A model generated the notes under the pieces. That model ran no database searches, was not told where the DNA came from, and worked only from the letters and a program-made list of their open reading frames with translations. From positions 1-48,937 of the forward strand of contig JALCCG010000135.1 of the NCBI GenBank assembly GCA_023212695.1: DNA of 48,937 nt, written 5' to 3'. Both the position numbers and the translations under genes were made by a program. Below are positions 24,930 through 34,232 of the stretch, in pieces. The stretch comes from Sporisorium sorghi (lineage: Eukaryota > Basidiomycota > Ustilaginomycetes > Ustilaginales > Ustilaginaceae). Each line of letters opens with the position of its first letter. Position 1 is the first letter of the stretch.

Positions 24930-26231
24930 TCACGCAGTCGCCTCACCCACCACGCCGGCGTCGACCCCCTTGCCACCCCTGGTCGCAGCGATGCTCTCGA
25001 CGATGCCCGCGATGCTGCGCTGCCACTGCACCAGCCGGTGCTCCAACTGCTGCCACTGCTCCTTTCCAAACTGGCGGTGGGTCGACTTGTACACGCGGAA
25101 TGCGTCATTGACCTGGCTGAGCTTGCCGCTGACGAGTGCTGCGCGGATGACGTCGATGACCCACACCTCGACGTCGCTCTCGTCGATGTTGAGCGTCTTG
25201 GCGATGCTGTCGTAGGCGACGTCGGCGGAGATGCTGAGCGCGCAGAGGTCGGCGAGGTCGAGCAGGCGGATTTTGTGGAGCAGTTCGTCGTGCGACAATG
25301 CGAGGCGGGCGAGCTCCTGCGGGTGCGCTTTAACGAAAGCCTGGAAGTCGGCAGTGGAGCCGCCGACAAAGATCTTGAGCAGCTCAAACGTCGGGCTTTG
25401 AGCGGACTGCAGGTCGAGCACGGCTTTGACGTGGAGCAGCTCCTCGAACTCGTACAGCTTGGGCAGGCGGAGTGCGGCGGCGACGGTGCGCTCGGCAGCG
25501 TCCCGGGTCGAATCCGCACTGGGAAGCGTCGAGATATAACGCAGGTGCAGGAGCAGGAACTGGTACGCCTTGGACACCTGCGCGTGCTCCTTCTCGGCAC
25601 CTTCGAGCGCCTTGGCCACCGCCTCGAGGCAGGAGGCTTTGTCGGACTCGGACACGTCCCACTGCGCCAGCCACTGCGGCAGCGCGGTCAGCGACGAGTT
25701 GAGGTAGTCCAGGTCGTCGTTGGCCGCCGCCAGGCTGAGCAGCGCGTTGAACACCTGCAAACGCAGCGCCGAAGTCGGGGCGAGCGAGTTGAACAGGTTC
25801 GACAGGATGCGATACCTCACATTGTTCTTATCCGCCCCTGCCGCAGCAGCAGCACTGCCGGACTCGCTCGAAACAGCCGCAATGAGCTTGGGCACGAGCG
25901 CCGCCTGCTGCTGCGTAGCAGCCACCAGCGAGAAAATGAGGTTATACACACCCTCGAGCTCGCGATCGCTGCCCTCGCCGAGCGTGCTGATCTCCGACAC
26001 GAGCTGTTGAACGGTTTGCTGCTTCTTGCCCGCGTCCGATGCGGTGGGAGCGGCGTCGGTCTCGGTGGAAGCAGCGGCGGGTTCGGCATCGAGCGCAAGC
26101 TGCTGGAATCGAGAGATAAAGTCGTTGCGCGACGCTTCGGGTTGCGAACGCGAGAGGAAGGCCGACACTTCGACGATCTGCTCCTCGAACGTGCCCTCGG
26201 CCAGGACGGTGACGAGGTCTGTTGCCGACAT
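24930..26231 (-). CDS. eif3m: translation initiation factor eIF3 subunit m
   Basis: A 433-residue PCI-domain subunit of eIF3, which organises the 40S pre-initiation complex. The N-terminal half is a helical repeat region ([49 protein letters not shown]). The PCI domain with its winged helix spans about 240-390: [30 protein letters not shown] helices, then [20 protein letters not shown] and an [13 protein letters not shown] segment, closely matching animal eIF3m. A C-terminal helix ([14 protein letters not shown]) follows. Ala/Ser-rich linkers around 55-70 and 125-135 are the only additions. Baker's yeast lacks this subunit, while most other fungi have it. There is no intron. The gene diverges from TRS23. 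Confidence 0.95.
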   Translation of the reverse strand: MSATDLVTVLAEGTFEEQIVEVSAFLSRSQPEASRNDFISRFQQLALDAEPAAASTETDAAPTASDAGKKQQTVQQLVSEISTLGEGSDRELEGVYNLIFSLVAATQQQAALVPKLIAAVSSESGSAAAAAGADKNNVRYRILSNLFNSLAPTSALRLQVFNALLSLAAANDDLDYLNSSLTALPQWLAQWDVSESDKASCLEAVAKALEGAEKEHAQVSKAYQFLLLHLRYISTLPSADSTRDAAERTVAAALRLPKLYEFEELLHVKAVLDLQSAQSPTFELLKIFVGGSTADFQAFVKAHPQELARLALSHDELLHKIRLLDLADLCALSISADVAYDSIAKTLNIDESDVEVWVIDVIRAALVSGKLSQVNDAFRVYKSTHRQFGKEQWQQLEHRLVQWQRSIAGIVESIAATRGGKGVDAGVVGEATA

Positions 26232-26454
26232 GGTTGGTAGGTTGTGGTGGAAGAAGGCGGTAGATTGTTGAGGTCACCGGTGTAGTAGAAGGAAGCGGAG
26301 TGCGGTCCAAATGTGTAAAGAGGTGAGCTGGACAGCAACTACCGATGGTGGTGGTGATGGTTGTGATGGTGACCAGACATCAGCGACAGCAGCAGCAGCA
26401 GCAGCAGCAATTACAGCAGCAATTGCAGCCAAATGGCAATCCGAATTATTATTA

Positions 26455-26461
<7 letters not shown>

Positions 26462-26490
<29 letters not shown>
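26462..26490. repeat. poly(T) run, 29 T
   Basis: Twenty-nine T preceded by ATT repeats, about 300 bp upstream of the TRS23 start. Confidence 0.9.
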
Positions 26491-26728
26491 CCCCCTCGTT
26501 TCTAGCTGCGAGAAACGCGCTTTCTTTGCTCTCTCAAAGGGCAGAAGCAGCAGCTGCTGAGCCTCTCTTTTCGCCCTTCTCGCGAAATTTGCATTTTTCT
26601 GCATTTTTCCCACCCGGCCGAAAGAAAGAAAGCCACTTCAGGGTTCAGCGTCGTTCGTTGCTCCCGCTGGAGCTGCTCTCAGATCACCTTGGATCTTCTC
26701 TTATCGACCCGCGACATCTTTCGCTCAT

Positions 26729-26729
<1 letters not shown>

Positions 26730-26776
<47 letters not shown>
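26730..26776 (+). repeat. poly(C) run, 47 C, in the TRS23 leader
   Basis: Forty-seven uninterrupted C, followed by an ACACACACACA stretch and then the ATG at 26788. The run ends 11 bases before the start codon. On the other strand it is a G47 run. It is the longest C/G run in the window; the exact length could be an assembly estimate. Confidence 0.85.
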
Positions 26777-26787
26777 ACACACACACA

Positions 26788-27303
26788 ATGTCATCGCTGT
26801 GGATCATCAACAAGGCGGGCGGCCTCATCTACCAATCCGAGCACTTCGTCCACCCCAACGCCGCCAGCATGCCCAACAACGGCCGCCTCTCGTCCAACGA
26901 GTACCTCGTCCTCGCGGGCACGCTGCACGGCATCCACGCCATCACGGCAAAGCTCAACCCGGTTCCCAACCGGAAGTGCAGCGGCATCGAAAGTCTGGAT
27001 TCGGATCATTTTACGATCAGGGTCATGGTCACGTCCACAGGTAAGCTGTTACTCCCAAAACCTCTGTTGAACGTGATTGGAAGAAGGACTGACTTAAAGT
27101 GGTTGGTTGGTTGGGTGGGTGGGATGGCAGGTACGAAGTTTGTGCTGGTGACGTCGCCGGCGCATCCGAATCCGGCGGGGGTGCTGCATAGGTGCTACGA
27201 GGCGTATGCGGATCATGTGATGAAGAATCCGTTTTATACGCCCGAGATGCCGGTCAGGATCGAGACGTTTGATAGGGCCGTGGAGACGCTGGTCAAGGCA
27301 TGA
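26788..27303 (+). CDS. TRS23: TRAPP complex subunit TRS23/TRAPPC4
   Basis: Exon 1 is 26788-27040, intron 27041-27130 (90 bp, GTAAGC donor, CTGAC branch, GGCAG acceptor), exon 2 27131-27303, giving 141 residues. TRS23 is a longin-fold core subunit of the TRAPP tether that activates Ypt1/Rab1 in ER-Golgi traffic. The start SLWIINKAGGLIYQ, the helix LSSNEYLVLAGTLHGIHAI, SGIESLDSDHFTI, TGTKFVLVT across the splice, and KNPFYTPEMPVRIETFD all match TRAPPC4. The animal and budding yeast proteins are 219 residues; this one lacks the PDZ-like insertion after the first strand, as in some other fungi. The intron is a multiple of three and contains no in-frame stop, so a retained intron would add 30 residues rather than truncate the protein. 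Confidence 0.93.
   Translation: MSSLWIINKAGGLIYQSEHFVHPNAASMPNNGRLSSNEYLVLAGTLHGIHAITAKLNPVPNRKCSGIESLDSDHFTIRVMVTSTGKLLLPKPLLNVIGRRTDLKWLVGWVGGMAGTKFVLVTSPAHPNPAGVLHRCYEAYADHVMKNPFYTPEMPVRIETFDRAVETLVKA
27041..27130 (+). other. TRS23 intron, 90 bp, open in frame
   Basis: GTAAGC donor, CTGAC branch site about 40 bases before a GGCAG acceptor. It joins T-G-T-K-F exactly where animal TRAPPC4 has TGIKF. Confidence 0.9.
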
Positions 27304-27501
27304 CCGCAAGCTCTCTCCTTCTCTTCAGCATCTGTAGCGTCGACCAGTGCCCGTCGCTGCACACCGGATGCCCCTTCTGCTCAACACAGCATCTGTTTCT
27401 GCGCTCTCCACTGTACTTGTACCGCCTTCCCATGCAATGCACACAGCACACTTCGACACACAGCACCTTGCTCTGTTGAATCTGGGCGTGCTTTCTAGCT
27501 T

Positions 27502-28050
27502 CTAGTCTTTGAGCAGCGTACACGGGCGTAAAATCTTCCTCAGCGCAGCCGGCTTGCGATTCGGCGCGATCGCCAAGCACGTCGGCACGTCCTCTGGCTG
27601 TTCCACCCACAAGTAATGCTGTGGGAACTCGTCCTCTTCCTCCTTGCCCTCCTCCACAGCCGCCTCGTACAGCCGCCTCGCCTCGCTCAGCCTGTCCGAC
27701 AACTGCCGCAGATCCATCTTTGCTTTCCCCGAAGCGGGTGTTTGGAGCACCACTTTGTGCATCGAGCCTAAATTGGCGGGGGCGATGTACGCCTGTGTGA
27801 GCGGCGACGAGAGCGAGATCTGGATGGCGCTGATTGCAGCGTGCGCGGATTGCGCCATCCAGGGGCCTTTGGGCCAGGAGAGGAGGGTGGGGGAAGAGCC
27901 GTCGACGATGAGCTGCATCACGAGCGGTGCTGGCGGCGGGGTGGTTGTGGTGGAGGAAGTGGCCGCAGGTGGTGCTTGGGTGGTGGACATGGCTCGGCGG
28001 ATGAGAGCTGTGCGGATGGGGCGGAGGGAGGGTAGCAGGCGTAGAGACAT
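27502..28050 (-). CDS. PTRHD1: PTRHD1-like peptidyl-tRNA hydrolase-fold protein
   Basis: A 182-residue member of the PTH2 fold most like animal PTRHD1. Matching landmarks are LSWPKGPWMAQSAHAAISAI (the PTH2 AQ..HAA helix), SMHKVVLQTP, a short helix, then HYLWVEQPEDVPTCLAIAP, close to the LWLEQPENIATCIALRP of the human protein. PTH2 enzymes release peptides from peptidyl-tRNA; activity of PTRHD1 proteins is less certain. The first 25 residues are rich in Arg, Leu and Ser with no acidic residue, which suggests mitochondrial import. An internal ATG at residue 21 could give a cytosolic form. A Glu-rich insertion lies before the last strands. The gene diverges from MSS1 with 251 bp between start codons. 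Confidence 0.85.
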   Translation of the reverse strand: MSLRLLPSLRPIRTALIRRAMSTTQAPPAATSSTTTTPPPAPLVMQLIVDGSSPTLLSWPKGPWMAQSAHAAISAIQISLSSPLTQAYIAPANLGSMHKVVLQTPASGKAKMDLRQLSDRLSEARRLYEAAVEEGKEEEDEFPQHYLWVEQPEDVPTCLAIAPNRKPAALRKILRPCTLLKD

Positions 28051-28301
28051 CCGATTGTGCTTTGGGTATGAGCTTGAAGATGGGTATCACCGAGGTGGAT
28101 GCGTTGCGTTGGTGGTGGTGATGGCGGGTTTGGTGGTCTCTGTGATCTCTCCAGAGGTGTTGATCTTGACAACCGAGAAAAAGTGGGCGGAACTGGACAT
28201 GTGCTTCTAAACTTGCTCTCGCTCACCAGCTAGCTTTCTCTCTTCTACACCATCTACAGTCAAGCTTCGGTTCGTCAACCGGCGAGGTCAGGAAAGGTCC
28301 A

Positions 28302-30002
28302 ATGGCTCCAAGATGTATTATTCCAGGCTCTCGGGCGACCTTTCTCGCTGCTTCTGCTGCTGCACAACAGCGCCCGAGCATCCAAGTGGCATCCTTTCTC
28401 GTCCCCAGCCTGCACAACCACAAGCCTAGATCCTCACACCGACAGCCTCGCAGCGCACCCTTGCACACCGCGTCATCATCCCGACCCCTTCCTCTTCCTC
28501 ACCTCCACCCATCCCACGTCCGCACTCTCGCCTCCCTCCCCTCTAGCAGCAGCAACGACACGATCTTCGCCCTAGCCACAGGCGCCGCCCGCGCAGGCGT
28601 CGCCATAATCCGCATCTCGGGCCCCCTATCCCCTTCGCTCTACTTCCGCCTCTGCCTCACCTCCCGCACCACGCCCTACCTTCGCCTGCCTCCCCCGCAC
28701 AAGCTCGTTCTGCGTAACATCCACCACCCGCTCACGCACGAGCTGCTGGACGCCGGCGCGGGCGTGATCCTTTTCCCCGGGGGGGCGAGCTACACGGGCG
28801 AACCTGCGCTGGAGCTGCACGTGCACGGCGGGTCCGCCACGGTCTCTGCTGTGTTGGACGCGTTGGGTGAGCTGGGCGCGGGGGTGAGGATGGCGGAGGC
28901 GGGCGAGTTTACGCGTCGCGCGTTTGAGCGGGGGCGGATGGATTTGGTGGAGGCGGAGGCGGTGATGGGCCTGGTGGGGGCCGAGACGGCGGTGCAGCGG
29001 CGCGTGGCGCTGCAGGGCGCGAGGGGGTTGCAGACGCAGCGCTTCGAGGCTATGCGGGGGGTGTTGCTGGGTGCGATGGCGAGCGTGGAGGCGCTGATTG
29101 ATTTTGGTGATGAGGACGGTGTCGAGCCTGGCACGTGGCGCGCTGCTGTACGGGCGGTGGACGAGCTAGCGACGATGCTGCGCTCGGAGCTCGGCGTCTC
29201 CACCTCCAGCGCAGAGAAGGCAGGGAAGCAGGGAAAGGAGGCGCGGCACACCGGCGAGATCCTCACCACGGGCGTACGACTAGCGATCTACGGCCCACCC
29301 AACGCAGGCAAGAGCTCGCTGCTCAACACGCTCGCCGACCGCAGCGCCGCCATCGTCAGCCCCACCCCCGGCACCACGCGCGACGTCCTCCAGCTCCACC
29401 TCGACCTAGCCGGCTACAAAGTCATCGTATACGACACCGCCGGCATCCGTAGCCATTCAGGTGCGGACGACATCGAGCGCATCGGCATCGAGCGCGCGCG
29501 CGCCGTCGTCGCAGACGCCGACCTCGCCCTCCTCGTCCTCCCCGCCGGCACCGAGGTGCAGCCGAGCATGGTCCTGCGCCCAACCGGATACGCGGAGAAC
29601 GACCCTGACCTGGTGTTCTTCAATAAAGTCGATCTCCTGCCCTCGACTCCGCCCGAGACGGTGAGTGAGGGGCAGCGCAGCTGGTACGGCAGCGTACATA
29701 CCATGGCGGGTGTGCCAGCGCTCGTGGCCGACCTGGCCCGGCTTATCGCTAGCAGGTACGCGCTCGACACGAAGGAGCCCCCGCTCATCACCCAGGCCCG
29801 CCACCGCGCGCTTCTGAACCAGTGCCTCACGCATATCGACGCGTTTCAGCGCATAGCACAAGACGAGGACGGTGTAGACCTCGTCCTCGCCGCGGAGCAT
29901 CTGAGGTACGCTGCTAAACAGGTCGGCAGGATCACGGGCAGGGATGTGAGTCCGGACGAGATCCTCGGCAGCATCTTTTCGACGTTCTGCATCGGAAAGT
30001 AG
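28302..30002 (+). CDS. MSS1: mitochondrial tRNA-modification GTPase MSS1/GTPBP3 (MnmE)
   Basis: A 566-residue orthologue of bacterial MnmE. With MTO1/GidA it makes the 5-carboxymethylaminomethyl-type modification of U34 in mitochondrial tRNAs. A basic Ser/His-rich presequence (about 1-80) precedes the TrmE N-terminal domain, which starts DTIFALATGAARAGVAIIRI (86-105) and includes FTRRAFERGRMDL. The G domain follows: G1 GPPNAGKSSLLN (about 331), GTTRDVL, G3 DTAGIRSHSGADDIERIGI (about 378) and NKVD (about 441). The protein ends in the FCIGK motif; its Cys is required in MnmE. All catalytic elements are present, and length is close to the yeast 526. The ATG at 28302 opens the frame. There is no intron, and its stop lies only 56 bp from the BRE4 stop (convergent). 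Confidence 0.95.
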   Translation: MAPRCIIPGSRATFLAASAAAQQRPSIQVASFLVPSLHNHKPRSSHRQPRSAPLHTASSSRPLPLPHLHPSHVRTLASLPSSSSNDTIFALATGAARAGVAIIRISGPLSPSLYFRLCLTSRTTPYLRLPPPHKLVLRNIHHPLTHELLDAGAGVILFPGGASYTGEPALELHVHGGSATVSAVLDALGELGAGVRMAEAGEFTRRAFERGRMDLVEAEAVMGLVGAETAVQRRVALQGARGLQTQRFEAMRGVLLGAMASVEALIDFGDEDGVEPGTWRAAVRAVDELATMLRSELGVSTSSAEKAGKQGKEARHTGEILTTGVRLAIYGPPNAGKSSLLNTLADRSAAIVSPTPGTTRDVLQLHLDLAGYKVIVYDTAGIRSHSGADDIERIGIERARAVVADADLALLVLPAGTEVQPSMVLRPTGYAENDPDLVFFNKVDLLPSTPPETVSEGQRSWYGSVHTMAGVPALVADLARLIASRYALDTKEPPLITQARHRALLNQCLTHIDAFQRIAQDEDGVDLVLAAEHLRYAAKQVGRITGRDVSPDEILGSIFSTFCIGK

Positions 30003-30057
30003 ATGATCGAGGCAAGAGATTAGAGGAGACTGTGTAGAATACAAAGAAGTGCAAAGA

Positions 30058-33000
30058 CTAAGCAGTGTGCGACTCGTTGATCAGCGGCGACGAACGCAGG
30101 TTCGACGAGTGCAGCGCGGGCTGGTTCAGCGGCGACGGGTCTCGGGACGCTCTACTGCGGCTCCTGTTCGCATCGCGGTGCCCGACAGCAGCTGGCGAAT
30201 CTGTCGGCGGCTGCGCTGGTACCGAGTCCTCCCGCCTTAATGCGTCCGCCTCGCCATCATCGCCCTCCACCGCAACACGAACCGGCACGGCAGGAGTGAC
30301 AATTCCCGACGTTGTCGTCCTCGCGTCATCCACGGCACTACCGTGCGGCACAAACTCCGTCTTGAGAAAACTCGCCTCGCCCACCATGCTTCTGCACAGC
30401 TCCAGAAGCCGCTCGAGCGAGGTCACAATTTCTTCCAGCAGCGCATGCTCGGCGAGGATGAAGAACATGGCGTAGTCGAGCGACTTTTTGGTCGCTGTCG
30501 TAGCCGGCGTGTCCGAGGTCGACGCTCCAGCAGTAGTGGGCTGCCTCTGGTGCGCATCCCTCGTGGGCGACGCGCCTCGTGAGCCGCCGACAGGGCTGTA
30601 CGACTGGATCGAGTGCAACCCGACGTGTTTGCGATGGCGCCTCCTTACGTTGACCAAGATGCTCCGCTGGTTGAGACTGTCGAGCGCGTGAAATGCATCA
30701 GGCACGCCGTGTCGATCGCGCGCCGAGTGTGACGACGGTGCGACGCCTTTGACCATCATGCGCAGCTGCTCGGCCACCGCCTCGGTGAGCTCCTCCAACG
30801 CCAGCCGCGGACTGGGCAGACACTGCGGCAGCGGCGCCTTGGTCTGCAAAGCCTGACCCGTGGTCCACAGCACCAGCAGCACTGAAGCGATCAAACTCTG
30901 GCGCAGCTCGAGCACGTTGACCACAGCATGCTGCCGGACCGACCGCAGGCCGTGCTCTCGACACCGTCGCAAGCCGATGAGCAGCTCGTGGATGATCTCG
31001 AGGTGGTCGAGCAACTCGGACAGCACCCTGGTGCGTTTGGGCTTGAGGCTGATCTCCATCGACATGATGTCGACCAGACACCGCGCTTGGCTGATGCGAT
31101 TCTCGATGCCGATCTCCAACTTTGCAAAAGCGGCATTCGACTTGTGCGACCAAGTCAAGCCGCCGGACAGCATCTGACGAGAGAGGCTCAAGTACAGAGA
31201 CTGGAGCTGCGACGTGATCGAAGAAATCTTGTGCACCAGCTCGACGTGAGCGTGGATGGGCCAGATGAAGAGGTTGACCAGCAGTGCAGCAACGATACCA
31301 AAGAAGATCATGTAGCCTCTGTTCCATGCCACGTAGACGACGCTCTGGTTGTCATCCTCTTGCGGGATGAGAGCGACGATCGGCAGTGTGAGGCCCATGA
31401 CGATACCAACTCCCTGAAACTGCGTGAAGAGCATCAGATACGACGGTGGGATGGTGGCTACGGTCAGCAGGAAAGCGAGAGCGTAGGGATTGTTTTGGCT
31501 GATTTCGCTGATGACGAGGCCGAGCACGCCACCCGAGATTGTGCCGAGGATGCGAAAGAGCGAGGTGCGGACGCTGGCACCGGTGGAGGTCTCGAGGCAG
31601 AAGAGATACGAGATGGCCATCCACTGACCGCGCTTGTCGAGCCACCACTGCTTGCCGTCGCCCGGAGCGAGCCAGGCCGGCAGAGTCAAGAGCACGATTC
31701 CGGCCGTGAGCTTGATGCCAAACCTCAAGTGTCGAGTGTGACGCAGCGTTTGGACAGCGTCGGAGAGTGCAAATCGATAGTGAAGCGCGCGGCGCGTGTT
31801 GAGTAAGCTGCGTAGGGCTCGATACCTGGCTCTGATCCACGTTCGAGCGTTGGTGATGCTGTTGCTGACGCGTGACGGCGTCCTTTCGAGCTTGGAGCAT
31901 GCGACAATCAAGTCTTCGGAGCCGTTGTCGAAGAAGTCGAGCTCGTCCAACTGCGCTTCCGAGGTAGGCAGAGGCGGCTCGTCTTCATGCAAGAGGGCAT
32001 CGACACGCTCGTCGGCCAATGCGTGTGCTTCGCCGCTGGCTGGACTGGTGCGACCGAGCCAGTAGCTCCACTTTGTTGCTGGCACGCGGAGTTTTCTGCG
32101 TGGATTTGTTTGCCATGTCTTTGCGACACCCATGGCTACATTGAGACAGGCGTCGACGAGCAAGGCAACCTCGAGCAACGAGATCATGAGGAGTGAGATC
32201 TGGTAGGCGTCGTTGCGAAAGAGGTGTCCAAGAACCAGTGGTTGATCTTCGTTTGGTGTGGAGAGCTGTGGTGAATCCATTTGAACGCCCAAGTCGGAAT
32301 TGAGGGTGTCATCTTGATCTGTGATCCGGTCGCTGTGTGTGCTTTTGACGACGCTGGATTGTGATTTCCTGATGGCTTGGCTGAGTTCGGCCTTGAAGGC
32401 GCGGATCGAGGCGCGCAGATGGGCCCTCTGTTGAGACAAGGCGAGATGAGGATCGTGGATATCGAAGTGATGATCATGCGAGGCCTTTTCGGACATGCCA
32501 GGGGAGGGGCGATTCTTGCCTAACTTTTCGGACCCTGCGCATTTGCTGATGCATTGACGCAAGCAAGCGAGGGAGCGGATGATATCGGCGCTGAAGTCGC
32601 GGATCTTGTCTTCGAAATCGAAGGCTGCTGGCGGAGGCGCGTTGGAAGCAGCTGAATGCGGCTCTGTGAGATGACGCGATCTGAGCACGTGCTCTTGCGC
32701 CAAGGGAGCCCCCTGGGAGCAGACAAGACCGCAAGAGAACCTGCCTCGTATGTCGCGAAGGATGGGGAGCAAGGGCTGCAGATGAGCGATGGAGACTCTG
32801 GCAAAGGAGAGTTCGTAGATGGCAGCCTGCAGATTGAACTCGAGACGAGTCTGATGGTTTTGGACGCGTTCCTTGAACTTGCGAAACGTCGGTGTTTGTC
32901 CCATTGTTGCAGATTCGGCGCCGGCTGCAACTGTTGGATTTGCGGTCTGTGCGAAAAAGTCGTCGACGGCTACGGCGGTGAGTCGCTGTGTAGCATCAAA

Positions 33001-33648
33001 GAGTTCGCAAAAGTGGACGATGGAGGTGTGACGCGCTGAGCGAGGAAAGATGGTAAAGTTGCAAAAGATGCCGACGACCATGGCAACGAGAGCTGGGTTG
33101 AAGGCGTCGAGGAAGATGCGTGCGGTGATGGCATTGTACTGGGTGGTCAACTCCCAAAGCGTGCTGAAGACGACGGCTCGACAAGGACCCTTGAGACGTG
33201 GTGCGTAGCTGGACAAGGTGCCAGAGGCGAAACACATGAACATGAGCACGCAGACTCCAATTGCTCTCGACCTTGAGCTGGAATATGCGGGAGGGTCATC
33301 GCCGTCGATCCAGAGGCGTCCGCAGGTGGCGAGAAACGAGATGCCAGTGCCAGCGGCGACAAATAGCAGCGTGATGACGGAACGTACGAAGTATGCACCT
33401 GCTGGGTCCGGTGAGGGAAAGAAGAAGAGGATGAAATGCATGTAGGCGAAGAAAGGGTTGGGCGACATCCAGTTGGCCACTTTATCCACAAGCACAAAGG
33501 GAGTGAGGATGAGCACACCGACGACGGCTGGCGCCACCAGACGTATTCGTGGCCATGCTTTGTGAGCCCATGAGGTGAGACGATTCAGCCAGATGCGCTG
33601 GTTGTTGTCGTGACCGGCGCTTGCCTCTGCGCCATCCTGTGTGCCCAT
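30058..33648 (-). CDS. BRE4: BRE4-like membrane protein (FUSC/aromatic acid exporter family)
   Basis: A 1196-residue membrane protein of the fungal BRE4 family, related to bacterial FUSC and plant ALMT-type transporters. Yeast BRE4 loss gives sensitivity to brefeldin A. Two membrane blocks are seen. The first, at about 35-210, includes APAVVGVLILTPFVLVDKVA and FVRSVITLLFVAAGTGISFL. The second, at about 640-800, includes LRFGIKLTAGIVLLTLPAWL, then LFRILGTISGGVLGLVISEI (the FUSC R.xGT..G signature), ALAFLLTVATIPPSYLMLF and GYMIFFGIVAALLVNLFIWP. The long middle part is soluble with helices and acidic linkers. The last 350 residues include conserved DUF2421-like helices and a Ser/Thr/Arg-rich tail. 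The transported substrate is unknown. Confidence 0.88.
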   Translation of the reverse strand: MGTQDGAEASAGHDNNQRIWLNRLTSWAHKAWPRIRLVAPAVVGVLILTPFVLVDKVANWMSPNPFFAYMHFILFFFPSPDPAGAYFVRSVITLLFVAAGTGISFLATCGRLWIDGDDPPAYSSSRSRAIGVCVLMFMCFASGTLSSYAPRLKGPCRAVVFSTLWELTTQYNAITARIFLDAFNPALVAMVVGIFCNFTIFPRSARHTSIVHFCELFDATQRLTAVAVDDFFAQTANPTVAAGAESATMGQTPTFRKFKERVQNHQTRLEFNLQAAIYELSFARVSIAHLQPLLPILRDIRGRFSCGLVCSQGAPLAQEHVLRSRHLTEPHSAASNAPPPAAFDFEDKIRDFSADIIRSLACLRQCISKCAGSEKLGKNRPSPGMSEKASHDHHFDIHDPHLALSQQRAHLRASIRAFKAELSQAIRKSQSSVVKSTHSDRITDQDDTLNSDLGVQMDSPQLSTPNEDQPLVLGHLFRNDAYQISLLMISLLEVALLVDACLNVAMGVAKTWQTNPRRKLRVPATKWSYWLGRTSPASGEAHALADERVDALLHEDEPPLPTSEAQLDELDFFDNGSEDLIVACSKLERTPSRVSNSITNARTWIRARYRALRSLLNTRRALHYRFALSDAVQTLRHTRHLRFGIKLTAGIVLLTLPAWLAPGDGKQWWLDKRGQWMAISYLFCLETSTGASVRTSLFRILGTISGGVLGLVISEISQNNPYALAFLLTVATIPPSYLMLFTQFQGVGIVMGLTLPIVALIPQEDDNQSVVYVAWNRGYMIFFGIVAALLVNLFIWPIHAHVELVHKISSITSQLQSLYLSLSRQMLSGGLTWSHKSNAAFAKLEIGIENRISQARCLVDIMSMEISLKPKRTRVLSELLDHLEIIHELLIGLRRCREHGLRSVRQHAVVNVLELRQSLIASVLLVLWTTGQALQTKAPLPQCLPSPRLALEELTEAVAEQLRMMVKGVAPSSHSARDRHGVPDAFHALDSLNQRSILVNVRRRHRKHVGLHSIQSYSPVGGSRGASPTRDAHQRQPTTAGASTSDTPATTATKKSLDYAMFFILAEHALLEEIVTSLERLLELCRSMVGEASFLKTEFVPHGSAVDDARTTTSGIVTPAVPVRVAVEGDDGEADALRREDSVPAQPPTDSPAAVGHRDANRSRSRASRDPSPLNQPALHSSNLRSSPLINESHTA

Positions 33649-34024
33649 TTGCGAGGTAGTGCTGGGAAGGATCTATAGGGATGGATCACGCCTGAATCCT
33701 CGTCATCTTGGGGTCGAGTGAGATGCGGCAACGAGTCTGATCGACGATGGTGGTGGTGTTGATGTGACTATCAGGTTGACGAGCGTGATGTTGAGGAGTG
33801 GTGTGATGTGACTGTAGGAGAGTCAGCCAAATGGCTGAGTTAAGAAGCTGTTTTCGGAATGGTGACCCGAAATGGTGACAGAAGAAGATTTCGATGTTAA
33901 TTATTTTTTGGCCTAATTTTCCGGATTTCGGCAAGGTGAAAGAAATCGCAGCTCTCCACTCTTTGCCGGCTTGCTTGCCGCCGACAAGCAGCTCTATCTG
34001 ACGTAGCTGATAGTGATTAGAGCT

Positions 34025-34232
34025 CGGCACGATCGACACGGCACGGCACGACCGAAGTGTCAAAAGAGCAGCGTTCGGACAGGGTTGTGTCTCGGCGACA
34101 TGCCGAAAGGTGAGGGTCCAGCGCAAACCCCACACTCGCTCGGGACGCCTTGGACGAAGCCGAACAGCATCACAGGCACGATTCGGCATTTGACTCGGCC
34201 ATGCTGGCTCTTTGTCTTGACGCTTTCGGCAT
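34025..34232. promoter_or_regulatory. cluster of CGGCACG and TTCGGCAT motifs
   Basis: CGGCACG occurs at 34025-34031, 34039-34045 and 34044-34050. TTCGGCAT occurs inverted at 34100-34107 and direct at 34182-34189 and 34225-34232. The cluster is about 380-580 bp upstream of the BRE4 start. A binding role is only inferred from the repetition. Confidence 0.35.

Larger units (their letters stand above)
26232..26787. other. divergent promoter region, eIF3m / TRS23, rich in simple repeats
   Basis: This 556 bp gap contains an interrupted CAG/CAA tract (about 26390-26425), an ATT tract running into 29 T (26446-26490), and 47 C followed by CA repeats directly before the TRS23 start codon. The unique sequence between them (26500-26725) is C/T-rich and probably holds the TRS23 transcription start. 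Confidence 0.6.

Noticed and set aside
24858..26240. A 460-codon open frame antisense to eIF3m
   Set aside because: Same compositional effect; the eIF3m frame is unmistakable.
26689..26787. Extension of TRS23 upstream through the C run, giving a poly-Pro N-terminus
   Set aside because: The upstream frame begins without an ATG, and TRS23 homologues start at the SSLWIINKAGG region.
33493..33501. ACAAAGGGA, identical to the Prf1 pheromone response element of Ustilago
   Set aside because: A single copy inside the BRE4 coding sequence; such elements act in clusters in promoters, so this is probably chance.
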